64,000 bases of DNA from Hoeflea_A sp963921345 (GTDB taxonomy: Bacteria; Pseudomonadota; Alphaproteobacteria; Rhizobiales; Rhizobiaceae): assembly GCA_963921345.3 (NCBI GenBank), contig CAWUFE020000002.1:1364001-1428000 (forward strand), written 5' to 3'. Shown here in pieces: positions 25,127 to 33,057 of this stretch. A model generated the notes under the pieces. It saw only the letters and a program-made list of their open reading frames with translations, was not told the origin of the DNA and ran no database searches. Position 1 is the first letter of the stretch, and every line of letters begins with the position of its first letter. Made by a program: the position numbers and the translations under genes.

Positions 25127-25506
25127 CAGGCGGCCTCCCCGGTTTCGATGATCTGGAAGACCTTGCTGATGATCCGCCAGCGGCCGTCGCTGCGGACCAG
25201 GGTCAGGAAATCGATGAAGTCCCGGCTGCCGATCGAACAGCGGACGCGGGCAAACGCCGTGTTGTCGCCGGCGAGTTCGACGCTGTCGATGACGTCGCGG
25301 CGCGGTTCGCCGCGGGACGCCGGCGACTGCCGGGCGGCAACGACCGGGACGTATTCATCCATGGTCCGGTAGAGCAGCGGCTGCTCGTCGGCGGTCGCGT
25401 AGATGGCTTTCGGATGGAAGACGGCCTGCAGCTTATCCGTATCGCAAAAATACAGCGCGTCGAAATAGGTCTGGAGCACGTCCTCGATTTCATCAAAACG
25501 GCTCAT
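25126..25506 (-). CDS. NTF2-like (SnoaL/lumazine-binding type) protein
   Basis: A 126-residue cone-shaped NTF2-like domain: the N-terminal helices FDEIEDVLQTYFDALYFCD, the FHPKAIY strand and the C-terminal IDFLTLVRSDGRWRIISKVF are typical. Many such proteins are isomerases, hydrolases or dehydratases of small ligands. It overlaps the GST stop by 4 nt and the tautomerase start by 1 nt, so the three are coupled. Confidence 0.75.
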   Translation of the reverse strand: MSRFDEIEDVLQTYFDALYFCDTDKLQAVFHPKAIYATADEQPLLYRTMDEYVPVVAARQSPASRGEPRRDVIDSVELAGDNTAFARVRCSIGSRDFIDFLTLVRSDGRWRIISKVFQIIETGEAA

Positions 25507-26117
25507 TGGACCAGTCCCTCGGCTTTCAAGGCGTCGATGACGGCCGGCCGTTCGCCAACGCGTCGGATGTAGCGCTCGACATCGGGAAAGTCGGCGAGCG
25601 GGAAGTCGACAAAACCGGTCCAGTTGAGAACGGCAAAGGCATAGGCGTCGGCAACGCTGTAATCATCACCGAGCAGGAATGGTCTACCGTCCGCCAGTTG
25701 CCGATCCAGGTGGCCGATCCGCCCGGAGATCCTGCGATGCACGTCCTGGCGCTGCGCCGGTGACAGATCCGCACCCGAAAACAGCGGGCTGAAGGCCTTG
25801 TGCAGTTCCGAGGCAAGAAAACTGAGCGTTTCCTGCAGCCGGACGTACTCCATCGTGCCCTGGGCCGGAAGCAGGCCACGCTCGGGCCGAAGGCCGCCAA
25901 GATATTGAAGAAGCGCCATATTCTCGGTCACGACGGTGCCGTTGTCGAGGCGAAGGTCAGGAACGTATCCGTTGCGGTTGACGGTGGTGTAGTCGGCCCC
26001 GGTTTCGGTCCGCCCCGCATCGGTATCGACCTGTTCGAGGTCGAATTCGGCGTCGATTTCGCGAAGCACGATATGGGAGGCGAGCGAGCAGGCCCCCGGC
26101 TTGTAATAGAGTCTCAT
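25503..26117 (-). CDS. Glutathione S-transferase, beta-class-like
   Basis: A 204-residue GST. MRLYYKPGACSLASHIVL carries the Cys10 expected of bacterial beta-class enzymes. NRNGYVPDLRL and TENMALLQYL are the glutathione-binding region. It is first in an operon with the NTF2-like and tautomerase genes and is divergent from an HxlR regulator. Confidence 0.88.
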   Translation of the reverse strand: MRLYYKPGACSLASHIVLREIDAEFDLEQVDTDAGRTETGADYTTVNRNGYVPDLRLDNGTVVTENMALLQYLGGLRPERGLLPAQGTMEYVRLQETLSFLASELHKAFSPLFSGADLSPAQRQDVHRRISGRIGHLDRQLADGRPFLLGDDYSVADAYAFAVLNWTGFVDFPLADFPDVERYIRRVGERPAVIDALKAEGLVQ

Positions 26118-26165
26118 GGTTTGGGTCTCCTGGTTGCGAGAACGAACCGCAAATGGAGAATCTAA

Positions 26166-26225
26166 TAACCGTTGACAACCAGGTTACCGATGGTTACCTC
26201 AAGAAACACGTTACCGCGGAGTAAC
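26166..26225. promoter_or_regulatory. GTTAC repeat cluster, probable HxlR operator
   Basis: The GST/HxlR intergenic region contains TAACC (26166-26170), GGTTACC at 26182-26188 and 26192-26198, and the inverted pair GTTAC/GTAAC (26210-26214, 26221-26225). The cluster of one motif in both orientations strongly suggests binding sites for the adjacent regulator. Confidence 0.55.
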
Positions 26226-26238
26226 CAGGTAGCTTCAG

Positions 26239-26592
26239 ATGCCCTTGAAAATGCGCCACAACAAAAGCCCGAAACCGCCTGAGCCGTGCATGCTGACGGA
26301 ATGCATGTCGATCATCGCCGGCGCCTGGGCCCCCAATGTGATCTGGTCTCTGCGCGCCGGACCGCGCCGCTTCAGCGAACTGCGCGCCGATATCCCGCCG
26401 ATCTCAGCCAAGGTCCTGTCAGCCCGCCTGTCGGAACTGCAACAGCGCGGTGTGTTGGTGCGCCACGTGCGGCGGACGACGCCGCCCTCCACCGAGTACG
26501 CGCTGACGCCGCTGGGCGCCGAACTCATTCCGGCGCTGGAAGCGATCGTCGACGTCGGTCACCGGCTGAAGACGCTCGGCGTGACCAAATAA
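26239..26592 (+). CDS. HxlR-family transcriptional regulator
   Basis: A 117-residue winged-helix protein. CMSIIAGAWAPNVIWSL, RFSELRADIPPISAKVLSARLSEL and RTTPPSTEYALTPLGAEL are the standard HxlR blocks. HxlR proteins often respond to aldehydes or electrophiles. It is divergent from the GST operon and probably its regulator. Confidence 0.92.
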   Translation: MPLKMRHNKSPKPPEPCMLTECMSIIAGAWAPNVIWSLRAGPRRFSELRADIPPISAKVLSARLSELQQRGVLVRHVRRTTPPSTEYALTPLGAELIPALEAIVDVGHRLKTLGVTK

Positions 26593-26631
26593 TCCCGCGT
26601 CCGCCGGCGGCAGCGGCCGATGCCTCGTCGG

Positions 26632-26979
26632 CTAACGAGCATACCGGTAGTAGCTGGCACCCGATTCTTTCTCGACCCGCTCCAGTTTGACTGCCTCGCC
26701 CACCCGAACCTGCCTGTTTCCTCCGGAAACCACCTGGACCTCACGGCCGTCCGCCAATGTGACCCAGGTAACGAGATTTCCGGCGCCTCCGGAGGATTGC
26801 TGGCGCGTCCAACGGGTGACGACGCCCTCGGCTGCGGTCGTGCGGACGACCGGGTCCGGCCAAACCAACCAAAGAAGCAACAGGGCAATCGGCACCAAGA
26901 TCATTGCCGCCGCTGCCGCATTTCGCAGCCGCCAAAGCCAGATGAGCCGATTGAGCTTCTTTACCCGTTTGGATTTCAT
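26632..26979 (-). CDS. Small membrane-anchored hypothetical protein
   Basis: A 115-residue protein with a basic N-terminus (MKSKRVKKLNR), one membrane segment at about residues 18-40, and a beta-rich tail (VVTRWTRQQSS, then WVTLADGREVQVVSGGNRQVRVGEAV) likely in the periplasm. No clear ribosome site precedes ATG 26979; a longer form from ATG 27114, overlapping the exonuclease gene, adds 45 residues of unconvincing sequence. No family recognised. Confidence 0.5.
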   Translation of the reverse strand: MKSKRVKKLNRLIWLWRLRNAAAAAMILVPIALLLLWLVWPDPVVRTTAAEGVVTRWTRQQSSGGAGNLVTWVTLADGREVQVVSGGNRQVRVGEAVKLERVEKESGASYYRYAR

Positions 26980-27100
26980 TGAGAAATACTGTTCGATCGC
27001 ATCGCAGAAACCCTCGTTGCAGGAAGTGCTTACCGGCACAACCCTGAATATAGGATCCGGGTAACAGTATCGCGAATCGAGAAACCACGCCGGTTGACCT

Positions 27101-27517
27101 TCAAAGCCCGACATGCCAGTCCCGCAGCGCCCGCGCGTCGGAAAGCGCGTTGTGCGGGATGTCCGGCGACAGGTCGGGAACCGTCTTCAACAGCGTTGCG
27201 ATACAGGCGCGGTGGAACGATGTGCCGTGGCTGGGGCCGGCAAAGGAATCGAAGAAGTGAACGAGATCCGTGTACCAGTCGGCATAGACATGGACGTCCG
27301 GAAAGCGCGCGAGGAAGACGAACAGCGAGCGCTTGAACTGGATGCGGTCGATCGGCGGTTTGTCGAGAATCGGCACCACATTGGTCGCGACCCAGGGATC
27401 GATGTCCGTGGGCAGCGGCAGGGTTTCGTACCATTCATGACCATCGGCGCTGACCACGGCCATCGACATCAGCTCTCCGCCGAAGCCATTGAATTCCGTG
27501 TCGAGATAGAGGTTCAT
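27101..27517 (-). CDS. DEDD-type 3'-5' exoribonuclease-like protein
   Basis: A 138-residue compact RNase T/DnaQ-like protein. The four DEDD acidic positions can be traced: LDTEFNG (Asp and Glu, residues 5-8), the Asp in YADWYTDLVHF, and the HNALSDARAL ExoIII-type His and Asp near the C-terminus. It is shorter than RNase T (about 215), like the stand-alone bacterial 3'-5' exoribonucleases. ATG 27517 gives the family N-terminus directly. The target RNA is unknown. Confidence 0.8.
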   Translation of the reverse strand: MNLYLDTEFNGFGGELMSMAVVSADGHEWYETLPLPTDIDPWVATNVVPILDKPPIDRIQFKRSLFVFLARFPDVHVYADWYTDLVHFFDSFAGPSHGTSFHRACIATLLKTVPDLSPDIPHNALSDARALRDWHVGL

Positions 27518-27638
27518 TTGTGTTTCCCGAAACCTTCCGCAGAGTCGTGGCGAAGGATCCGTCGTTCTTTCTGCGGTCTTGATCTCACCCGCCAGCAGAC
27601 TAGGTTGCGGTAGGGACGGCAATATCCGGGGCTTACCA

Positions 27639-28283
27639 TTGAACGAATCGGTCGACAATTATTGCGAGCGTATCGATCCGTCCTTCTGGTCGGAGCCGAT
27701 CAATGCTCTGACCAATCTGGCTTTTATCGTTGCCGCAATCCTGGCCTTCCTGGTCTGGCGAAAAAGCACCAGCCGGCCGCCGGCGGGGCTCTTCCTTGCC
27801 GTCTGGATCGGAGTGATCGGCGTCGGCTCGTTCCTGTTTCATACCTTTGCCACGCGCTGGGCCGGAGCGGCTGACGTGTTGCCGATCCTGGTGTTCATTC
27901 TGGCAGCGCTTTACCTCGCCTTGCGCCATTACCTGGCGCTGCCGCTGTGGGCCGCCGCCGCGCTGACGATCGCTTTCGTTCCGGCGAGTGCCGGCATCGT
28001 GCCGCTGCTGGCGCCGCTCGCCGGGTCGTCGGCGGGCTACCTGCCGGCACTGTTCGCCATCCTCATTGTCGGGTTCCTGATGCGCAGCCGCGACGTTGCG
28101 GTGTCCGTCAGCCTGCTGATCACTGGAATCGTGTTCTTCATCTCCATCGGCTTCCGCATGGCCGACGAGCCTCTTTGCAACACGCTTCCGCTCGGCACGC
28201 ACTTCATGTGGCACGTTCTCAACGGTGTAGTGCTCTACCGGCTGACTGTTCTGTTCATCAACTGGCGTGACCGGCACGCCTGA
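27639..28283 (+). CDS. Ceramidase (CREST-superfamily) membrane protein
   Basis: A 214-residue protein with about seven membrane segments. The N-terminal DNYCERIDPSFWSEPINALTNLAF is the alkaline-ceramidase opening motif. GSFLFHTFA supplies the Ser and His and HFMWHVLNG the two C-terminal His that bind zinc in alkaline ceramidases. Related bacterial proteins are uncharacterised amidohydrolases of lipids. The start is taken as TTG 27639 with GGGG upstream. The 3' end overlaps the convergent CoA-transferase gene by 26 bp. Confidence 0.75.
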   Translation: MNESVDNYCERIDPSFWSEPINALTNLAFIVAAILAFLVWRKSTSRPPAGLFLAVWIGVIGVGSFLFHTFATRWAGAADVLPILVFILAALYLALRHYLALPLWAAAALTIAFVPASAGIVPLLAPLAGSSAGYLPALFAILIVGFLMRSRDVAVSVSLLITGIVFFISIGFRMADEPLCNTLPLGTHFMWHVLNGVVLYRLTVLFINWRDRHA

Positions 28284-29637
28284 ATAGGGCCGGAGACGAC
28301 CGGAGATTGCCGGCGGGATGATCCCAGCCATGTTCGATGCCCGCAACGAATAGCGGAAAGCGAACGCGGCGGGCCGGGCCCCAATCGGTGTATTCGATAT
28401 GCTGATCGAGATCGGCGTCCGTCTCGTCCGCCAAAGGCCCGGATAAATCCTGGCAATAGTCCGCCAGCAGGCGGGCGGTGCGGGCGAGTGACAGCCGTGC
28501 GGACATGGCCTTGCCCGATGCCGCGCTCTCGCCCAGCGCGTGCAGCACCGCGGCGGCCATGAGATAGCCGGTGGCGTGGTCGAGAGCCTGAACCGGCAGC
28601 GGTTTCGGACGGTCGGCACCGGCCATGGCCATGCCATGGGCAGCGATGCCGCTGCTCATCTGCAGCAGGCTGTCGAAACCGCGCCGTCCGGTCCACGGGC
28701 CCGTCCAGCCATAGGCGTTCAGCGCCACGTCGACGATGCGCGGATTGAAGCCACGGATTGCCTCCGAATCGTATCCCAGCCGCTCCAGCGCGTCGGCGCG
28801 GTAGCCGTGCAGAAAGACGTCGGCCTCGGCCAGCAGACGCTCGAAAGTCGCCCGGTCGTCGCTGTCCCTCAGGTCAAGGCCGGCACAGCGCTTGCCGAGG
28901 GTGACCTCGGGGACAACGCCAGGCTCGTCCCAGTCGGCCGGATCGATGCGCAACACGTCGGCGCCATAGGCCGCGAGAAAACCTCCGCCGACGGGGCCGG
29001 CGAGCACCCGGGTGAGATCGAGCACCTTGAGGCCCGTAAGCGGACGTTTTCCGACCTGAACGCGAAAGGCAGGAGGTGCGCCGGCGTGGCGCGACCAGTG
29101 GATCAGCGGTTCGGAGGCGACCGCACTGCCCTGCGAATGCTTCGCCCAGGCGTCGAGACCGCGCATCTCCGCGGCGCAGCCTCCAGCCTCGACGACGGCA
29201 GTTTCCAGTTCGACCGCGGTCCAGTCGGCAACCGCGGCCGCCACCGTTTGCCGGTCTGCCGATGCGCCCAGCACCGACAGGGCGGCGGCCCGGTGGTGCG
29301 GCGCGTTGGTGTGCAGGCGGATCCAGCCATCCGCCGCTCGGTAGTCGCCGGCAACCGGATCCCATGGCGACGGCATCTCCCAGCCCGTCGGCCGCAGGGT
29401 CATGTCGAACCAAAACGAAACCAGCCGCCGATCGACCGATATCGTCGGCGGCTCCGCCGGATCGGCGAGCCGTGCGAGCATGGCGCCGGCAATACCGATG
29501 GAAGCCACGGCAAGCCCGGTGACGTCGAACCAGGACGGCAGGTCGCCCTCGCCCGTAACCGCCAGATGCAGCAGGTCGAGCGGCGTTTCATCGGTTTGAA
29601 ATGCGGTGGCGATCTCGTCGTAGATGGGTTTCGTCAT
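28258..29637 (-). CDS. CaiB/BaiF class III CoA-transferase family protein
   Basis: A 459-residue protein of the class III CoA-transferase fold. LKVLDLTRVLAGPVGGGFLAAYGADVLRID is the family core in the middle of the chain, followed by a KRCAGLDLRD segment and LLAEADVFLHGYR. The catalytic Asp of family members would fall after that block. An N-terminal extension of about 190 residues precedes it. ATG 29637 follows GAGGAAACCC. It is divergent from a citrate synthase-like gene; both handle CoA esters. Confidence 0.82.
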   Translation of the reverse strand: MTKPIYDEIATAFQTDETPLDLLHLAVTGEGDLPSWFDVTGLAVASIGIAGAMLARLADPAEPPTISVDRRLVSFWFDMTLRPTGWEMPSPWDPVAGDYRAADGWIRLHTNAPHHRAAALSVLGASADRQTVAAAVADWTAVELETAVVEAGGCAAEMRGLDAWAKHSQGSAVASEPLIHWSRHAGAPPAFRVQVGKRPLTGLKVLDLTRVLAGPVGGGFLAAYGADVLRIDPADWDEPGVVPEVTLGKRCAGLDLRDSDDRATFERLLAEADVFLHGYRADALERLGYDSEAIRGFNPRIVDVALNAYGWTGPWTGRRGFDSLLQMSSGIAAHGMAMAGADRPKPLPVQALDHATGYLMAAAVLHALGESAASGKAMSARLSLARTARLLADYCQDLSGPLADETDADLDQHIEYTDWGPARRVRFPLFVAGIEHGWDHPAGNLRSSPALFRRAGHAS

Positions 29638-29684
29638 CGGGTTTCCTCGCTTTGCTGTGCGTTTGCCGCACTCCAAAGGGAAGC

Positions 29685-29715
29685 TTGACGCGGGGTCAAT
29701 CTTGATCAAGATAAT
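29685..29715 (+). promoter_or_regulatory. MerR-architecture promoter of the citrate synthase-like gene
   Basis: TTGACG (29685-29690) and GATAAT (29710-29715) are separated by 19 bp, the long spacer of MerR-controlled promoters. The perfect 14-bp palindrome ATCTTGATCAAGAT (29699-29712) sits in it, overlapping the -10 box. Transcription would begin about 29720-29722, at the ATG, so the mRNA may be leaderless. No Shine-Dalgarno sequence is visible. Confidence 0.5.
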
Positions 29716-29719
29716 CAAT

Positions 29720-30844
29720 ATGAAAAATCAGATCGAAGGCGGCTATTGCACGGTTGCTTCCGGCGAAGCCTGCGCCCGTCTCGGGATTTCGCGCGACACG
29801 CTTTATGCCTATGTCAGCCGCGGTCTGGTGCGGGTCGTCACCCATCCGGCCGACGCCCGCAAAAGCCTCTACGACCGGCGCGACATCGAGAGTTTGTCGG
29901 CCCGCAAACAGCGCGGTCGATCGCGCCGCGCCGTTGCCGCATCGACCATCGATTGGGGCGAACCGGTTCTTTCCTCGAAAATCACGCGCATCGCCGACGG
30001 ACGGTTTTTCTATCGCGGCCGTGACGCGATCGAGCTGTCGAGAACCCTGACTTTGGAGGACGCGCTGCAGTCGCTCGCCCGGGTGCGCTGCCGGCCGGAC
30101 ACTCCGCTGCCGGATTTCGCCATGCCGAAGGCCGCGCGGCCCTTCGATCGCATTCTTCTCGCCCTGGCGACCGAGACGGTTTCCGGACGGCGCGGCAACG
30201 GACGGCCGCGGGCTGCCCAGATCGCCCGTTTGACGGCCCTTTGCGCGGCGGGCTGCGACAACGATCCGAAGCTGCCCGCGCACGACCTTCTCGCCGGCGC
30301 CTGGTCGCGTGACATCGCTGCCGCCGACCTGATCCGCCGGGCGCTGGTGCTGTGCGCCGATCACGAGCTCAATGCGTCGGCCTATGCGGCGCGCGTCGCA
30401 GCGTCGGCCGGCGCCTCGCTGCCGGCGTCGCTGCTGGCCGGCCTGTCGACGCTTTCCGGCTCGCTGCATGGCGGCCTGACGTCGCTGTGCCGCCGCTGGA
30501 TGGATGCAGTCGAGAGCGGTGAACCGCCGCACACCGACGGCCGGCCGCCGCCCGGCTTCGGCCATCCGCTCTACCCGGACGGCGATCCGCGCACGGCGGA
30601 AATCCTGCTTCACCGCCCGCTCGCAACGAAGTGGCGGCACATTCTCGACCGGGTCGTCGATGAAACCGGAAGCCGCCCGACCCTCGATTTCGGCCTGGCC
30701 CATCTCGAGCGTTCGCTGGACCTGCCGCAGAGCGCCGGGCTCGGCATTTTCGCGGTTGGGCGGACCGCCGGCTGGATCGCCCATATCTTCGAGCAGCGGG
30801 AGACCGGCCGGCTGATCCGGCCGCGCGCCGCAGAAGGCGATTGA
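29720..30844 (+). CDS. Citrate synthase-family protein with N-terminal HTH
   Basis: A 374-residue fusion. Residues about 10-70 form a MerR-like helix-turn-helix (VASGEACARLGISRDTLYAYV, then RKSLYDRRDIESL). The rest is a citrate synthase fold keeping the three catalytic residues: His in SGSLHGG, His in GFGHPLYPDGDPR, and Asp in PTLDFGL. FAVGRTAGWIAH is the conserved C-terminal block. It may be an enzyme that also regulates, or a regulator using the fold to sense a CoA ester. The MerR-type promoter directly upstream fits autoregulation. Confidence 0.85.
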   Translation: MKNQIEGGYCTVASGEACARLGISRDTLYAYVSRGLVRVVTHPADARKSLYDRRDIESLSARKQRGRSRRAVAASTIDWGEPVLSSKITRIADGRFFYRGRDAIELSRTLTLEDALQSLARVRCRPDTPLPDFAMPKAARPFDRILLALATETVSGRRGNGRPRAAQIARLTALCAAGCDNDPKLPAHDLLAGAWSRDIAAADLIRRALVLCADHELNASAYAARVAASAGASLPASLLAGLSTLSGSLHGGLTSLCRRWMDAVESGEPPHTDGRPPPGFGHPLYPDGDPRTAEILLHRPLATKWRHILDRVVDETGSRPTLDFGLAHLERSLDLPQSAGLGIFAVGRTAGWIAHIFEQRETGRLIRPRAAEGD

Positions 30845-30848
30845 CCGA

Positions 30849-31100
30849 CTATTGATCGACAGGTGTGGCCGTGGTCGCCAGGCTGTGCGTCACGGTGCCA
30901 CCGGCCTTGTGGCAATCGTCCGCCGTTTGCGCCAGCAAGCGGACCTGATTGACGGCGCAATAGACACCCAGCGGCGTGTCGTCGATGCCCCAGCTGGATT
31001 TGACCATACCGGGGATCTCGCCCGCGGCTTGGGCCACAGCCGCGGGGGTGGCGCTCAAAATCGCTGCGATCAAGACTGCTGCTCCGGGAATGATCTGCAT
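30849..31100 (-). CDS. Small exported protein next to a caspase-like gene
   Basis: An 83-residue protein with a Sec signal peptide (MQIIPGAAVLIAAILSATPAAVAQA, cleaved around residue 25). The mature part of about 58 residues has two cysteines (VYCAVN and DDCHKAG) that may form one disulfide. AGGAGG lies 5 nt before ATG 31100. It starts 20 nt after the caspase gene stop, so the two are probably cotranscribed. No family recognised. Confidence 0.65.
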   Translation of the reverse strand: MQIIPGAAVLIAAILSATPAAVAQAAGEIPGMVKSSWGIDDTPLGVYCAVNQVRLLAQTADDCHKAGGTVTHSLATTATPVDQ

Positions 31101-31120
31101 CATAGCCTCCTGGTTTCCGT

Positions 31121-32044
31121 TCATTGATTCAGGGTAATCGCCCGCAGCAATCCGTGCGGATCGCGGGCAACGGGGGTCTGCTCGCAAATGCGGCGTGCGG
31201 CTTGCCGGCCGGCGCCATAGAGCTTTTCGATCGACCGGACCGTCGCCGATTCCGGACAGAGAGCCTCGGCATCGGCGCGGGTTTTGCGGGCGGCTGCATC
31301 GACGGCCCGGGCGAAACTCGACGAGCCGGTGGCAATCGCCGGCGCCAGGTTCGATGTGAACAGCGCCATCGAGCCGGAGCGGTCGAAATTGGCGAATTGC
31401 CAGGACAGCGCCGACGCAACGACGGCGCGCCGCTGTGTGCTCTTCGCGCCGACAACGGACGCAAAGGCATCGAATTCGATGGCGGCGTTGCAGGAATCCA
31501 AAACGACGATCAGTTCGGCCGCTTCGATGCGGTCGATCATCCGGGCAAGATCGGAACCTGCAATCCACTGCTTTGCGGCAAGGGCCGAGAGCGTGGTGAA
31601 CGGTTGCGCTTCCGTCCACAGCATCAAAACGCCGGTGTCGTGCAGCGGCGCAAAGGTGCCTGACCGGCGCAGCTCGGACCGGTAATCGGCCAATTGGTGC
31701 AGGGCACCGCCATGAACGCTGAAATAGAGGATCACCCGATCGCCCGGGCCGGCCCTCCCCGCCATCTTGTCGAACGCCCGGTCCAGCCCGTCATAGGTCG
31801 CCGCCGCGTTGAGAAGCGTGTGGATGTCGGCCTCGGCAGTGCCCAGAGCCGAACCGACGACCTGCTTGATCGCTGCCACATTGTTGGCGCAGGCCGGCGA
31901 GACCCGGCCGCCGGACTTCCAGGGCGGGCAGATGCCGACGGCCAGCAGATGGGTTCGCGGCCCGGAACCGGCGGTCACCGGCATGGCGAAGATCATCGCG
32001 GCCAAGAATGCGATGATGCAGGCTGGCATGCGAGTTCGAGACAT
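31121..32044 (-). CDS. Exported caspase-family (C14) protein
   Basis: A 307-residue protein with a signal peptide (cleaved near residue 25) and a caspase-like domain. His111 in LYFSVHGGAL and Cys185 in IVVLDSCNAA are the expected catalytic dyad. Other caspase-like blocks are THLLAVGI, the NNVAAIKQVV helix and AVVASALSWQFA. It lacks any added domain, so it is a stand-alone orthocaspase-like protein aimed at the periplasm or outside. The start could also be ATG 32029. Confidence 0.85.
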   Translation of the reverse strand: MSRTRMPACIIAFLAAMIFAMPVTAGSGPRTHLLAVGICPPWKSGGRVSPACANNVAAIKQVVGSALGTAEADIHTLLNAAATYDGLDRAFDKMAGRAGPGDRVILYFSVHGGALHQLADYRSELRRSGTFAPLHDTGVLMLWTEAQPFTTLSALAAKQWIAGSDLARMIDRIEAAELIVVLDSCNAAIEFDAFASVVGAKSTQRRAVVASALSWQFANFDRSGSMALFTSNLAPAIATGSSSFARAVDAAARKTRADAEALCPESATVRSIEKLYGAGRQAARRICEQTPVARDPHGLLRAITLNQ

Positions 32045-32133
32045 CGATCGGTCGCTCCTGCCGCCCGCAACTTCCGCAGGCACGACGCAACCCTGGAACC
32101 TCGCCCGTTAACAAAAGCTGAATCGCCGCGGCG

Positions 32134-33057
32134 TCAGGCCTCCGGCGGCACCGGTTCGACGTTGGCCCGCTCGCGGAACACGACATAGAGGCCGGCCGCC
32201 ATGGTGACAACGATGCCGAGGGCGGCAAGACCGTTCGGCAGGTCGCCGAACATGAGGAAGCCGACGAGCGTCGCGAAGGGAATTTCCAGATACTGCATCG
32301 GCGCCAGTGTCGCCGACGGCGCGAAGCGAAGGGCCCAGGTCATCAGCAGATGCGCGACGGTACCGAGCACACCCACCGCCGCCAGCAGCAGCCCCTCGGT
32401 CATGCCGAAGCTCACGACGCCGATCATCGGCAAATCGCCGACCCAGCCGAGAAACACGATCGGCGCCAGCACGACGACCGCGACCAGGCCGCTGAGCGCC
32501 TGCTGGTGGACCGGTTCGATGTCCTTGGCGACCTGGCGGGTCACCAGCATGAACAGCGAGAACGTCAGCGCCACGACCAGCGGAAGCAGCGCCGGCGCGC
32601 CGACGGCGATGAAACTCGGCTGGATCACCAGCAACGTGCCGACGAAGCCGACAGCGCAGGCGGTCAGGCGGCGCGGGCCGACCTCTTCACCGAGAACCAT
32701 ACGTCCGAGCAGCAGCATGATGAAGGGCATGACGAAGGCGATGGCCAGCGCATCGGCCAGCGGCAGGTAGCGCAGGGCGTTGAAGAAGGCGCCGATGCCG
32801 ACGATGTGCAGCACGGTGCGCAATACCGTCAGCCGCATGACGCGGCGCGTCAGGCGGATCGAACGGCCAGCTCCGAGCAGCGCCGGCAACAGCAGCAGCG
32901 CCTGGATGCCGAAGCGGATGAGCAGCAACTGGCCGAGCGGTATGGTGTCGCCCAGCAGCTTGGCGATGCCGTCGCCCATCGGTGCCAGCATGCAGAAGCC
33001 GATGATCAGCAGCACGCCGATGAACGGCCGGTCGGCCTGGACGGCTGCCGCGGTCAT
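32134..33057 (-). CDS. DMT-superfamily (EamA) transporter
   Basis: A 307-residue exporter-type protein with ten membrane segments in two EamA repeats (the second ends in PMQYLEIPFATLVGFLMFGDLP). It overlaps the upstream MFS stop by 4 nt, so the two are coupled. Substrate unknown. Confidence 0.82.
   Translation of the reverse strand: MTAAAVQADRPFIGVLLIIGFCMLAPMGDGIAKLLGDTIPLGQLLLIRFGIQALLLLPALLGAGRSIRLTRRVMRLTVLRTVLHIVGIGAFFNALRYLPLADALAIAFVMPFIMLLLGRMVLGEEVGPRRLTACAVGFVGTLLVIQPSFIAVGAPALLPLVVALTFSLFMLVTRQVAKDIEPVHQQALSGLVAVVVLAPIVFLGWVGDLPMIGVVSFGMTEGLLLAAVGVLGTVAHLLMTWALRFAPSATLAPMQYLEIPFATLVGFLMFGDLPNGLAALGIVVTMAAGLYVVFRERANVEPVPPEA

Noticed and set aside
31101..31619. Long N-terminal extension of the small exported protein into the caspase gene
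   Set aside because: It is an out-of-frame reading of the caspase gene; the signal peptide and AGGAGG site mark a start at 31100.
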